64,000 nt of DNA, taken from contig NZ_JAGMUJ010000161.1 of NCBI RefSeq assembly GCF_019049255.1, positions 248,001-312,000 on the forward strand. Direction: 5' to 3'. Shown one piece after another: positions 25,190-37,482 of the stretch; within the stretch, counting starts at the first letter, position 1; every line of letters starts with the position of its first letter. Made by a program: the position numbers and the translations under genes. This stretch comes from Streptomyces sp. AC558_RSS880. GTDB taxonomy: Bacteria > Actinomycetota > Actinomycetes > Streptomycetales > Streptomycetaceae. Under the pieces are notes generated by a model, which saw nothing but the letters and a program-made list of their open reading frames with translations, did not search any database and was not told the DNA's origin.

Positions 25190-26086
25190 GTGGCGAACGG
25201 CGGGCCGGTCGAGCACGGTTACCCGCATCTGGAGACGGTGCGGGCGGCCGTCACCGCGCTGTACCGGCGTCTGTCGTACGACACGGTCCGCACGTTCTCG
25301 GTGAGCGTGGCACCGGTCGACGTGGCGTTCTGCGACACGGACGATCTTCATCTGGGAGCGCAGCGGGTGGCCCGCGAGCTGGTGCGGCACTACCGGCTGC
25401 CGGACGCGCGGCTGATCGTCGGGTTCCGTGAGATGACGCATGCGGCGAACGTGGAGCTGGCGTCCGGACCGGAGTACTTCGTCGAGCTGAACGACCGGTT
25501 CCGGACGCATCGGCGGGACATCGGGGCGGCCCTGGCGCACGAGGTGGCGCATGTGTACCTGCACCGGCTGGACCTGTCGTTCCCGGGGACGCGGGAGAAC
25601 GAGATCCTGACGGACACGACGGCGACGTACCTGGGTGCGGGGTGGCTGCTGCTGGACGCGTTCCGGGAGGACGAGGCGTCGTCGCAGAAGCTGGGGTACC
25701 TCACCCCGGAGGAGTTCGGGTACGTGCTGGCGAAGCGGTCGCTGGTGTTCGGGGAGGATCCGTCGGTGTGGTTCACCAGCGCGCAGGCGTACACGGCGTA
25801 CACGAAGGGTCTGGCGGTGGCCCGCCGGGACGCGGAGCAGCCGCCGCTGACGGGAGCCGGCTGGGCCGGACGGCGGCGGTACGCGCGGGAGCGGCGCCAT
25901 GCGGAGGACCATCGCGTGTCCGCGGGACGGCCGGAGGTCCCGTACAGCTTCACTCCGGCCGAGCACGGCTCCCTGCGGGTGTCGTTTCCCTGTCCTACGT
26001 GTCATCAGCGGATCCGCGTGCCGGTACAGGGGCGTGTGCGCGCGCGTTGTGGGCTGTGCCGCACCGTGTTGGAGTGTGATACCTAG
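25190..26086 (+). CDS. uncharacterised HExxH metalloprotein with C-terminal zinc ribbon
   Basis: A 298-residue protein with no family that I can name. The middle has HEVAHVYLHR followed by ENEILTDTTATYLG (residues about 118-150), the layout of a gluzincin or M48-like zinc protease with a downstream Glu. The C-terminus has CPTCH then CGLC (residues 265-295), a zinc-ribbon. There is no signal peptide or membrane segment, so it is probably cytoplasmic. The GTG start at 25190 follows a GGGGGTGAG run. It stands alone and ends at an interspersed repeat. Protease activity is inferred from motif only. Confidence 0.75.
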   Translation: MANGGPVEHGYPHLETVRAAVTALYRRLSYDTVRTFSVSVAPVDVAFCDTDDLHLGAQRVARELVRHYRLPDARLIVGFREMTHAANVELASGPEYFVELNDRFRTHRRDIGAALAHEVAHVYLHRLDLSFPGTRENEILTDTTATYLGAGWLLLDAFREDEASSQKLGYLTPEEFGYVLAKRSLVFGEDPSVWFTSAQAYTAYTKGLAVARRDAEQPPLTGAGWAGRRRYARERRHAEDHRVSAGRPEVPYSFTPAEHGSLRVSFPCPTCHQRIRVPVQGRVRARCGLCRTVLECDT

Positions 26087-26123
26087 CGGTATCGGGGCTC
26101 AGTTTTTTGGGTGCGGGTGCGTC

Positions 26124-26188
26124 GTGGCTTGTCGCGCCCACGCGGCGGAGCCGCGGATCGACACGGCCCCGCGCCCCTGTGGGGGCGC
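26124..26188. repeat. interspersed repeat, family 1 copy 1
   Basis: It reads GTGGCTTGTCGCGCCCACGC, GGCGGAGCCGCGG, then ACACGGCCCCGCGCCCCTGT and GGGGGCGC. A second copy at 47684-47748 is about 80% identical. It lies between convergent genes and can fold (GCGGC/GCCGC and GGGGCGCGGGG-type pairing), so it may double as a terminator. Confidence 0.75.
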
Positions 26189-26913
26189 TACACCTCACCC
26201 GTGATCCCTTGCACCCGCGCTGCCGCCAGCCATGTGGGGAACTCGCCCACCAGACGGTCATAAAGATCTGCGTCCGAGACCTTCGTAGGGTTCTCCCCCG
26301 CGTGGAAGAAGCCCGCGTTGTCGATCACGCGCTTCTTCGGGACCGCCAGTTCGTCCAGTTTGCGCAGGTAGTCGAACTGTTTGCTGTTCGGGTCGCCGAA
26401 ACCGATGAACTGCCAGAACAGGGGCAGGCGGGCGGCCTTGCAGAGGTACTTCTCCGCGGCGAGTTTGTTGATGGGGCCGCCGTCGGTCTGGAAGACCACC
26501 AGGGCGGGGGCCGTGGAGCCGCTGTCCAGGTAGTGGTCGATGACCGCGTCCATCGCCAGGTGGTAGCTGGTCTTGCCCATGTGACCGAGGCCGGACACGA
26601 TCCGTTCGATGCGGCCCCGGTGGTCGGCGAGGGCGATGTCGGTGACGGCGTCGACGTCGGTGGAGAAGAAGACGACCGGCACGGTGCCGTCGTCGTCGAG
26701 GTGCGCCGACAGGCTCAGCACCCGGTCGGCGAGCGCCTGCACGCTGCCGTCCTTGTAGTAGGGCTTCATCGAGCCGGAGTAGTCGACCACCAGGTAGACC
26801 GCGGCGCGCAGCCCGTCCAGGCCGTGCTTGGCGAGTGACACCCCGGCGGTCTTGTAGAGGCTGACCAGCGCGGGCGCCGTCTCCTCGATCTTGCGCAGAC
26901 TGATCGCGGCCAT
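26188..26913 (-). CDS. von Willebrand factor A domain protein, TerF-like
   Basis: A 241-residue cytoplasmic vWA protein similar to the vWA region of TerF in tellurium-resistance (Ter) systems. The MIDAS metal site is DYSGSM near residue 45, with later Thr and Asp in GKTSYHLAMDAV and VVFQTDGG. The C-terminal WQFIGFGDPNSKQFDYLRKLDEL is characteristic of the TerF-associated form. GGGGGAG lies six bases before the ATG. No TerD, TerC or TerB genes are nearby, so it is a solitary member whose stress-response role is inferred only by family. Divergent from the rhomboid gene. Confidence 0.85.
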   Translation of the reverse strand: MAAISLRKIEETAPALVSLYKTAGVSLAKHGLDGLRAAVYLVVDYSGSMKPYYKDGSVQALADRVLSLSAHLDDDGTVPVVFFSTDVDAVTDIALADHRGRIERIVSGLGHMGKTSYHLAMDAVIDHYLDSGSTAPALVVFQTDGGPINKLAAEKYLCKAARLPLFWQFIGFGDPNSKQFDYLRKLDELAVPKKRVIDNAGFFHAGENPTKVSDADLYDRLVGEFPTWLAAARVQGITGEV

Positions 26914-27057
26914 ATGACTCCCCCTCGGTCATGGAACTGGCCCCGAGGGTACGGCACGATCACCCCACCTCTCACTCCGTTCACAGGTGTTCGATATTTT
27001 GTTCGCCGCCGTCCCCACCGGCTCACTTCCGTCCCGTCCCTCCCGAGGAGCCGGCCC

Positions 27058-27984
27058 GTGGATTCCGAGTCCACCGTCACCACCTGCTACCGCCACCCCA
27101 AGGTGGAGTGCCACGTCCGCTGCGTCCGCTGCGAGCGGTACATCTGCCCGGACTGCATGCGCGAGGCGGCCGTGGGCCACCAGTGCCCCGAGTGCGTCAA
27201 GGAGGGCGCGCGGTCGGTACGGCAGGCCCGCACGCTGGTGGGCGGCCGGGTCTCGGCGGTGCCCGTGGTGACGTACGTGCTGATCGCCCTCAATGTGCTG
27301 GTGTACCTGGCGGAGCTGGCGCTGCCGGAGACCGTGGACCGGTTCGCGATGGTGGGCGCGGGGCTGCTCGGACCGGACGGCGAGCACTACCTGTGGATCG
27401 ACCCGTACCCCGCGGGCTTCAGTCCGGAGGGGCTGGTGAACGGGGAGTGGTACCGGCTGCTGACCGGTGCGTTCCTGCATCTGCCGCCCACCGAGGGCAC
27501 GTTCGGGATCTTCCACGTCGTGATGAACATGGTGGCGCTGTGGAACCTGGGCCGGCTCGTCGAGCCGATGCTGGGCCGGGTGCACTACCTCGCCCTGTAC
27601 CTGCTGTCGGCGCTCGGCGGTTCGGTGCTGGTGCTGCTGATCGCGCCCGGGGACGCCGTGGTCGGCGCGTCCGGCGCGATCTTCGGGGTGGGGGCCGCGT
27701 ACTACGTGATGGCCCGGCGCGTCGGGGCCGACATGAGCCAGGTCAACCGGTTCATGGCGGGGCTGCTGCTGTGGCTGGTGGTCTCCGCGGTCGTCACGTC
27801 CTGGGAGGGGCACCTCGGCGGGCTGCTGGCCGGCGGCGCGGTGGCGGTGGCGTTCGCGTACGCCCCCAGGGACGGGCGGCGGACGGTGGTGCAGGTGGGC
27901 GCGTGCGTGGCGCTGGTGGTGGTGCTGGCGGGGGCGGCGGCGGTCAAGGTGTCCGAACTGACGGGTGGAGGTATCCCCCAGTGA
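27058..27984 (+). CDS. rhomboid-family intramembrane serine protease with N-terminal zinc finger
   Basis: A 308-residue membrane protease. The first 50 residues form a B-box-like zinc-binding region (CYRHPKVECHVRCVRC, CPDC, HQCPEC), followed by six or seven hydrophobic segments. Rhomboid marks are the FHVVMNM helix, the catalytic Ser in GASGAIFG and the catalytic His in WEGHLGGLLAG. The start is GTG at 27058, seven bases after GAGGAG (27045-27050). Its stop overlaps the chitosanase start by GTGA, so the two are translationally coupled. The substrate is unknown. Confidence 0.92.
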   Translation: MDSESTVTTCYRHPKVECHVRCVRCERYICPDCMREAAVGHQCPECVKEGARSVRQARTLVGGRVSAVPVVTYVLIALNVLVYLAELALPETVDRFAMVGAGLLGPDGEHYLWIDPYPAGFSPEGLVNGEWYRLLTGAFLHLPPTEGTFGIFHVVMNMVALWNLGRLVEPMLGRVHYLALYLLSALGGSVLVLLIAPGDAVVGASGAIFGVGAAYYVMARRVGADMSQVNRFMAGLLLWLVVSAVVTSWEGHLGGLLAGGAVAVAFAYAPRDGRRTVVQVGACVALVVVLAGAAAVKVSELTGGGIPQ

Positions 27985-28886
27985 AACGTGCCGGTGTGCT
28001 GCTCCTCGCGGCCGCTCCCGTGATCGCCACGGGGATGTACTTCGTCATGCCGACGGACTCGGCGGACGCCCCGGCGGCCGCGCCGCCCGCGGCCACCGCC
28101 CAGTCGGCCCGTGAGGACGCCAAGGACCGGGCCGAGGAGGAGCGGGCGGAGGACGACGCGGTCATCGCCGGTCTGCCGGCCGGGCTGGCCGCCCCCGCGA
28201 AGAAGGAGCTGGCCCAGCAGCTGGTGGCGAGCGCCGAGCACTCGACCACCGACTGGCGCACCACCTACGGCTCCATCGAGGACCAGCACGACGGCTGCGG
28301 GTACACGGCGGGCATCATCGGCTTCTGCACCGGCACCCACGATCTGCTCATGCTGGTCGAGGGCTACACCGAGGACCACCCGGACAACGGGCTGGCGTCC
28401 TATCTGCCCGCCCTGCGCGAGGTCGACGGCTCGGACTCCCACGAGGGCCTGGACCCCGGCTTCCCCGCCGCGTGGGAGGCGGAGGCGAAGGTGCCCGCCT
28501 TCCGCGCGGCGCAGGAGGCGGAGCGCGACCGCGTCTACTTCGAGCCGGCGGTGCGGCTCGCCAAGCTGGACGGCCTGGGCACGCTGGGCCAGTTCGTCTA
28601 CTTCGACGCGATGGTCTTCCACGGCCCCGACCTCGACCCGGACGGCTTCTACGGCCTGCGTGAGCGCACGCTGAAGCAGGCGAAGACGCCCGCCGCGGGC
28701 GGTTCCGAGAAGAAGTACCTGAACGCCTTCCTCGACATCCGCCGCGAGGCCATGCTGACCCGGTACCCGGACCAGGACACCTCCCGCGTCGACACGGCCC
28801 AGCGCCGGTTCCTGGAGGCGGGGAACCTGGGGCTGGACACCCCGCTGGTGTGGGAGATGTACGGGGAGCACCACAGGCTTCCCTGA
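27981..28886 (+). CDS. GH46 chitosanase, secreted
   Basis: An endo-beta-1,4-glucosaminidase that cleaves chitosan, 301 residues including a hydrophobic N-terminal export segment (AGVLLLAAAPVIATGMYFV) and a charged Ala/Glu linker to about residue 65. The catalytic pair is visible with the spacing of the Streptomyces N174 enzyme: Glu86 (SAEHSTTDW) and Asp104 (HDGCGYT), plus Thr109. The GH46 signature GYTAGIIGFCTGTHDLL follows. The Arg next to the catalytic Asp in N174 is Cys here. The GTG start overlaps the rhomboid stop by four bases. Confidence 0.92.
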   Translation: MKRAGVLLLAAAPVIATGMYFVMPTDSADAPAAAPPAATAQSAREDAKDRAEEERAEDDAVIAGLPAGLAAPAKKELAQQLVASAEHSTTDWRTTYGSIEDQHDGCGYTAGIIGFCTGTHDLLMLVEGYTEDHPDNGLASYLPALREVDGSDSHEGLDPGFPAAWEAEAKVPAFRAAQEAERDRVYFEPAVRLAKLDGLGTLGQFVYFDAMVFHGPDLDPDGFYGLRERTLKQAKTPAAGGSEKKYLNAFLDIRREAMLTRYPDQDTSRVDTAQRRFLEAGNLGLDTPLVWEMYGEHHRLP

Positions 28887-28895
28887 GCATGCGGA

Positions 28896-28939
28896 GGCGC
28901 CTGCCCAGTCGTCCGGTCGGGGACTGGCGGGCAGGCGCC
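28896..28939. terminator. terminator between chitosanase and gltD
   Basis: GGCGCCTGCC at 28896-28905 pairs with GGCAGGCGCC at 28930-28939, with partial AGTC/GACT pairing inside. It lies between convergent genes. Confidence 0.8.
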
Positions 28940-29015
28940 ACCTGTGTGTTCCGTACGCCGTTGTACGGGACGCATATGAGGGACCGTCAGGTCACCTTGT
29001 GAGCCGCGCCGGCCG

Positions 29016-30471
29016 TCAGACCATCAGCGAGCGGTCCGTCGGGCGGATCGGGGCCGGCAGCTCGCTCGCCCCGGTGAGGAGGCGGTCGCAGCCGCGGGCG
29101 GCCGAGCGGCCCTCGGCGATCGCCCACACGATGAGCGACTGGCCGCGGCCGGCGTCACCGGCGACGAACACGCCGGGCACGTTGGTCTGGAAGTCGGCGT
29201 CGCGGGCGATGTTACCGCGTTCGTCGAGCTCCAGGCCGAACTGCTCGACCAGGCCGTTGTCCCGGTCGGTGCCGGTGAAGCCCATGGCGAGGGTGACCAG
29301 CTGGGCCGGGATCTTGCGCTCGGTGCCCGGCTTCGGGGTCAGCCTGCCGTCGACGAACTCGACCTCGGTCAGGTGCAGCCACTGGACGTTGCCGTCCTCG
29401 TCGCCCTCGAAGTGGGTGGTGGAGACGGAGTAGACCCGCTCACCGCCCTCCTCGTGGGCGGACGTGACCTTGTAGAGCATCGGGAAGGTCGGCCACGGCT
29501 GCGAGGCCGGGTCCCGCTCCTCGTTCGGGCGGGGCATGATCTCCAGCTGCGTGACGGAGGCCGCGCCCTGGCGGTGGGCGGTGCCCACGCAGTCGGCGCC
29601 GGTGTCACCGCCGCCGATCACCACGACGTGCTTGCCCTCGGCCGAGATCGGCGGGGCGACGTAGTCGCCCTCCTGCACCTTGTTGGCCAGCGGCAGGTAC
29701 TCCATGGCCTGGTGGATGCCCTTGAGCTCGCGGCCCGGCACCGGCAGGTCGCGCGCGGTCGTCGCGCCGACGGCGAGGACCACGGCGTCGTACCGCTTGC
29801 GCAGCGCGGTGGCCGGCATGTCGCGGCCGATCTCGACGCCCGTGCGGAACTTGGTGCCCTCCGCGCGCATCTGCTCGATGCGGCGGTTGATGTGCCGCTT
29901 CTCCATCTTGAACTCGGGGATGCCGTAGCGCAGCAGGCCGCCGATGCGGTCCGCGCGCTCGTACACCGCGACCGTGTGGCCGGCCCGGGTCAGCTGCTGG
30001 GCGGCGGCCAGACCCGCGGGGCCGGAGCCGACGACCGCGACGGTCTTGCCGGACAGGCGCTCGGGGATCTGCGGGGCGACGTCACCGGCCTCCCACGCCT
30101 TGTCGATGATCGAGACCTCGACGTTCTTGATGGTGACCGGCGGCTGGTTGATGCCGAGCACACACGCCGACTCGCACGGAGCGGGGCACAGGCGGCCGGT
30201 GAACTCCGGGAAGTTGTTCGTGGCGTGCAGCCGCTCGGAGGCGGCGCCCCAGTCCTCGCGGTAGGCGTAGTCGTTCCACTCGGGGATGAGGTTCCCCAGC
30301 GGACAGCCGTTGTGGCAGAACGGGATGCCGCAGTCCATGCAGCGGCTGGCCTGCTTGCTGATGATCGGCAGCAGGGAGCCGGGGACGTAGACCTCGTTCC
30401 AGTCCTTCTTGCGCTCCTCGACCGGGCGGGACCTGGCGACCTCGCGGCCGTGGTTCAGAAAGCCCTTCGGG

Positions 30472-30479
<8 letters not shown>
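29016..30479 (-). CDS. gltD: glutamate synthase (NADPH) small subunit
   Basis: The flavoprotein subunit that passes electrons from NADPH to the large subunit for glutamate formation. It has 487 residues, the usual length. The N-terminal Cys clusters ([17 protein letters not shown] and [13 protein letters not shown]) bind iron-sulfur centres. FAD and NADPH Rossmann motifs follow ([35 protein letters not shown]), and the FAD-closing [20 protein letters not shown] is near the end. Its ATG overlaps the end of gltB, so the two subunits are coupled. The operon ends at a hairpin shared with the chitosanase gene. Confidence 0.97.
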
Positions 30480-35073
<4,594 letters not shown>

Positions 35074-35146
35074 CGGCTCTCCCGTCGTCGTCATGTGGCA
35101 TGTGCGAAGTGCCGAGGGACGACGCTGGCCCTCTGCGTGGTGCGAA

Positions 35147-35162
35147 ATTTCGTGCAGGTTAC
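35147..35162 (-). promoter_or_regulatory. candidate GlnR half-box near gltB
   Basis: On the minus strand GTAAC-N6-GAAAT matches the GlnR repeat GTnAC-N6-GAAAC except for the last base. It is 74-89 bases before the gltB start. Confidence 0.4.
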
Positions 35163-35379
35163 ATGATGGAGCGGTTCTCGGGAACCGGGATATTCCGTTC
35201 CAGCATGCGGACACCACATGGGTCGCGGCGGGATTCCGCGCCTGGCGGTGGAGGCTATGGAGACCGGGGCGGACAGATCGGTGTCCGTCGGTCCGATGGC
35301 GGGAAAGGGCTTCTTCGCCCGCCCCGCGGGGCACGCCGTCGGCCTCTTTGCCCACAGCGCTTACGGCTCATGCCCAGTG

Positions 35380-35406
35380 GTCACGCGGCCGAAACCCACA
35401 CGTTAC
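35380..35406. promoter_or_regulatory. consensus GlnR-type box upstream of gltBD
   Basis: On the plus strand GTCAC-N6-GAAAC-N6-GTTAC: three consecutive 5-base elements of the GlnR consensus (GTnAC-N6-GAAAC repeated) at exact 11-base spacing. The fourth element (TTATG) does not match. GlnR is the global nitrogen regulator of actinomycetes, and glutamate synthase is a fitting target. Confidence 0.65.
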
Positions 35407-35411
35407 GACTA

Positions 35412-35433
35412 CTTATGCGGCCCAACGCATAAG
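35412..35433. terminator. hairpin after the VIT1-type gene
   Basis: CTTATGCG and CGCATAAG form a perfect 8-bp stem with a 6-base loop, 12 bases past the metal transporter stop. It is AT-richer than other terminators here and could instead be a protein-binding palindrome. Confidence 0.5.
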
Positions 35434-35444
35434 TGCGAGTCGCA

Positions 35445-36176
35445 TTATCCTACGGCCGTTCCGAACAGTGCGCCCAGGGCGTACGTCACACCGGCCGCCG
35501 CGCCACCGAGGGCGAGCTGCCGCAGGCCGCTGTACCACCAGCTCCGCGCCGTCACCTTGGCCACCACCGCGCCGCACAGGAAGAGTCCGAGCAGCGCCAG
35601 CAGCACGGCGGGCCACAGGCTGCTCGCGCCGAGCAGATAGGGCAGGACGGGCAGCAGGGCGCCCAGCGCGAAGGAGCCGAAGCTGGACACGGCGGCGACG
35701 GTGGGCGAGGGCAGGTCGCCGGGGTCGATGCCGAGTTCCTCGCGGGCGTGGATCTCCAGCGCCTGCTCGGGGTCCCTGGACAGCTGTCGGGCGACCTCGC
35801 GGGCCAGGTGGGGCTCGACGCCGCGGGCCTGGTAGAGCGCGGCGAGCTCGGCCTCCTCGTCCTGGGGGTGCTTGCGCAGCTCGCGCCGCTCGACGTCGAG
35901 CTCGGCCTCGACCAGCTCGCGCTGGGAGGCGACGGAGGTGTACTCGCCGGCCGCCATGGAGAAGGCGCCGGCGGCCAGACCGGCGAGGCCGGTGAGCACG
36001 ACGGTCTGCTGACCGACCGAGCCGCCGGCGACACCGGTCATCAGGGCGAGGTTGGAGACCAGCCCGTCCATCGCCCCGAACACGGCGGGGCGCAGCCAGC
36101 CGCCGTTCACGTCCCGGTGCGTGTGGTTGTCGCGGTGCGCCTCGTGCAGCGTCGCCTCGGTCTCGATGATGGCCAT
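35445..36176 (-). CDS. VIT1/CCC1-family iron or manganese transporter
   Basis: A 243-residue membrane protein that in this family moves Fe2+ or Mn2+ out of the cytoplasm. DVNGGWLRPAVFGAMDGLVSN is the family's first helix. The SMAAGEYTSVASQRE motif is followed by a charged cytoplasmic metal-binding region rich in Glu (residues 80-150). Three further membrane segments end the protein, giving about five. GGGGGA lies seven bases before the ATG at 36176. A candidate iron box lies about 90 bases upstream, so iron control is plausible. It is separate from gltB. Confidence 0.9.
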   Translation of the reverse strand: MAIIETEATLHEAHRDNHTHRDVNGGWLRPAVFGAMDGLVSNLALMTGVAGGSVGQQTVVLTGLAGLAAGAFSMAAGEYTSVASQRELVEAELDVERRELRKHPQDEEAELAALYQARGVEPHLAREVARQLSRDPEQALEIHAREELGIDPGDLPSPTVAAVSSFGSFALGALLPVLPYLLGASSLWPAVLLALLGLFLCGAVVAKVTARSWWYSGLRQLALGGAAAGVTYALGALFGTAVG

Positions 36177-36264
36177 GCCGGTGTCCCCCACAGTCTTCTT
36201 TGGACAAGTTCTATTCTTCGACAACACCCAATGTATGCCTTTCGATTCCCTCCCGCCAGCAAGG

Positions 36265-36283
36265 AAAGGCTGGGCTAACCTGC
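36265..36283. promoter_or_regulatory. candidate iron box (DmdR1/IdeR type) upstream of the metal transporter
   Basis: On the minus strand GCAGGTTAGCCCAGCCTTT agrees with the actinobacterial iron box TWAGGTTAGSCTMACCTWA at 14 of 19 positions, including the whole AGGTTAG half. It is 89-107 bases before the transporter start and also upstream of the divergent ADP-ribosylglycohydrolase operon. Confidence 0.5.
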
Positions 36284-36435
36284 GGTTTTGCGGATTTCGC
36301 TCGTTTGTGTAGAAGGGCGCGCAGATGTCGACCGGGTGACGCTGAGCCCCGTGAGGCTGCGCCGGGCACCGCACCGGGGACAGATCCTCAAAGGGCTCCG
36401 CGCCTCTCGGGGCGCACCTGAGAGGAGAGCCGCGC

Positions 36436-37482
36436 ATGGCGTCGACCACCCGCATCCCCTCCGTCCCGGCGCCCGGGGACACCCTCGGACGCCGGGAGCG
36501 GGCGCGCGGCGCGCTGCTCGGCCTGGCCGTCGGTGACGCGCTGGGCGCCCCGGCCGAGAACATGAAGCCCTCCGAGATCCGCGCGCGGTGGGGCCGCGTC
36601 ACGGGATACGTGGCGGAGCACCCGGCGGGCACGGACGACACCGAGTACGCGATCTTCTCGGGCCTGCTGCTGGCCCGGCACGGCTCCGCCCTCACCCCGG
36701 CACACGTCGAGGCGGCCTGGCACGAGTGGATCGCGGACCGCGAGGAGGGCCCCTTCCGGGGCGCCGGCTTCAGCGAGCGCGGCACGCTGGAGAACCTGCG
36801 CCGGGGACTGGCGGCGCCGATCTCCGCCCAGCACCGGCACGCCTGGAGCGACGGGCTGGCGATGCGGGCGGCGCCCCACGGGGTGTTCGCGGCCGGCCGT
36901 CCCGACGAGGCGGCCCGGCTGGCGGCGATCGACGGCTCGGTCAGCCACGACGGCGAGGGCATCTACGGCGGCCAGGCGGTCGCAGCGGGCGTCGCGGCGG
37001 CGATGGCCGGGGCGCCGGTGGTCGCGGTGGTGGCCTCGGCCCTGGCGGTGGTGCCGGACGACTCCTGGACCGCCCGCTCGCTGCGCCGCGCCGTCACCGC
37101 GGCCCACCTCGGCGAACGCGCGGTCCGCGCGGCGGTGGTGATCGGCGGCTACCCGTGGACCGACCTGGCCCCGGAGGCGGTCGCCCTCGCCTTCGGCGCG
37201 TACGCGGCGGCCGACGGCGACTTCGCGCAGGCGGTACTGACGGCCGTCAACATGGGCCGCGACGCCGACACCACGGCGGCGGTGGCCGGCGCCCTGGCGG
37301 GCGCGACCCGGGGCGCCGCGGCGATCCCGCCGGCCTGGTCGTCCGCCATCACCCCGGCCCGCGGCACCTGCCTCCCGACCATGGCGGGCCACCACGTCCT
37401 GGACATCGCTGACCTGCTGACGCCGGAGGAGCCCGACGCCTTGCTCCCGGCACCGGCCGACGAGACGGAGGCGCCCACATGA
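36436..37482 (+). CDS. ADP-ribosylglycohydrolase family protein, paralogue 1
   Basis: Predicted to remove ADP-ribose from a protein or small molecule, using two Mg2+ ions as in DraG and ARH3. All metal motifs are intact: GDALGAPAE (Glu41), GTDDTE (Thr66-Asp67-Asp68) and NMGRDADT (Asp276-Asp278-Thr279). It is 348 residues and cytoplasmic. GAGAGGAGAG lies about eight bases before the ATG, a strong site for the first gene of a six-gene operon whose later members are coupled or nearly so. Of the four paralogues this one looks most clearly catalytic. The target is unknown, and no ADP-ribosyltransferase gene lies in the window. Confidence 0.9.
   Translation: MASTTRIPSVPAPGDTLGRRERARGALLGLAVGDALGAPAENMKPSEIRARWGRVTGYVAEHPAGTDDTEYAIFSGLLLARHGSALTPAHVEAAWHEWIADREEGPFRGAGFSERGTLENLRRGLAAPISAQHRHAWSDGLAMRAAPHGVFAAGRPDEAARLAAIDGSVSHDGEGIYGGQAVAAGVAAAMAGAPVVAVVASALAVVPDDSWTARSLRRAVTAAHLGERAVRAAVVIGGYPWTDLAPEAVALAFGAYAAADGDFAQAVLTAVNMGRDADTTAAVAGALAGATRGAAAIPPAWSSAITPARGTCLPTMAGHHVLDIADLLTPEEPDALLPAPADETEAPT

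Larger units (their letters stand above)
35074..35444. other. gltBD upstream regulatory region
   Basis: 371 bases without a gene between gltB and the metal transporter gene, both on the minus strand. It holds a full GlnR-type box (35380-35406), a half box nearer the gene (35147-35162) and a hairpin (35412-35433) that could end the upstream transcript. Confidence 0.6.

Noticed and set aside
26188-26913. A tellurium-resistance operon around the vWA gene
   Set aside because: No TerD, TerB, TerC or related genes flank it; only the single TerF-like domain protein is present.
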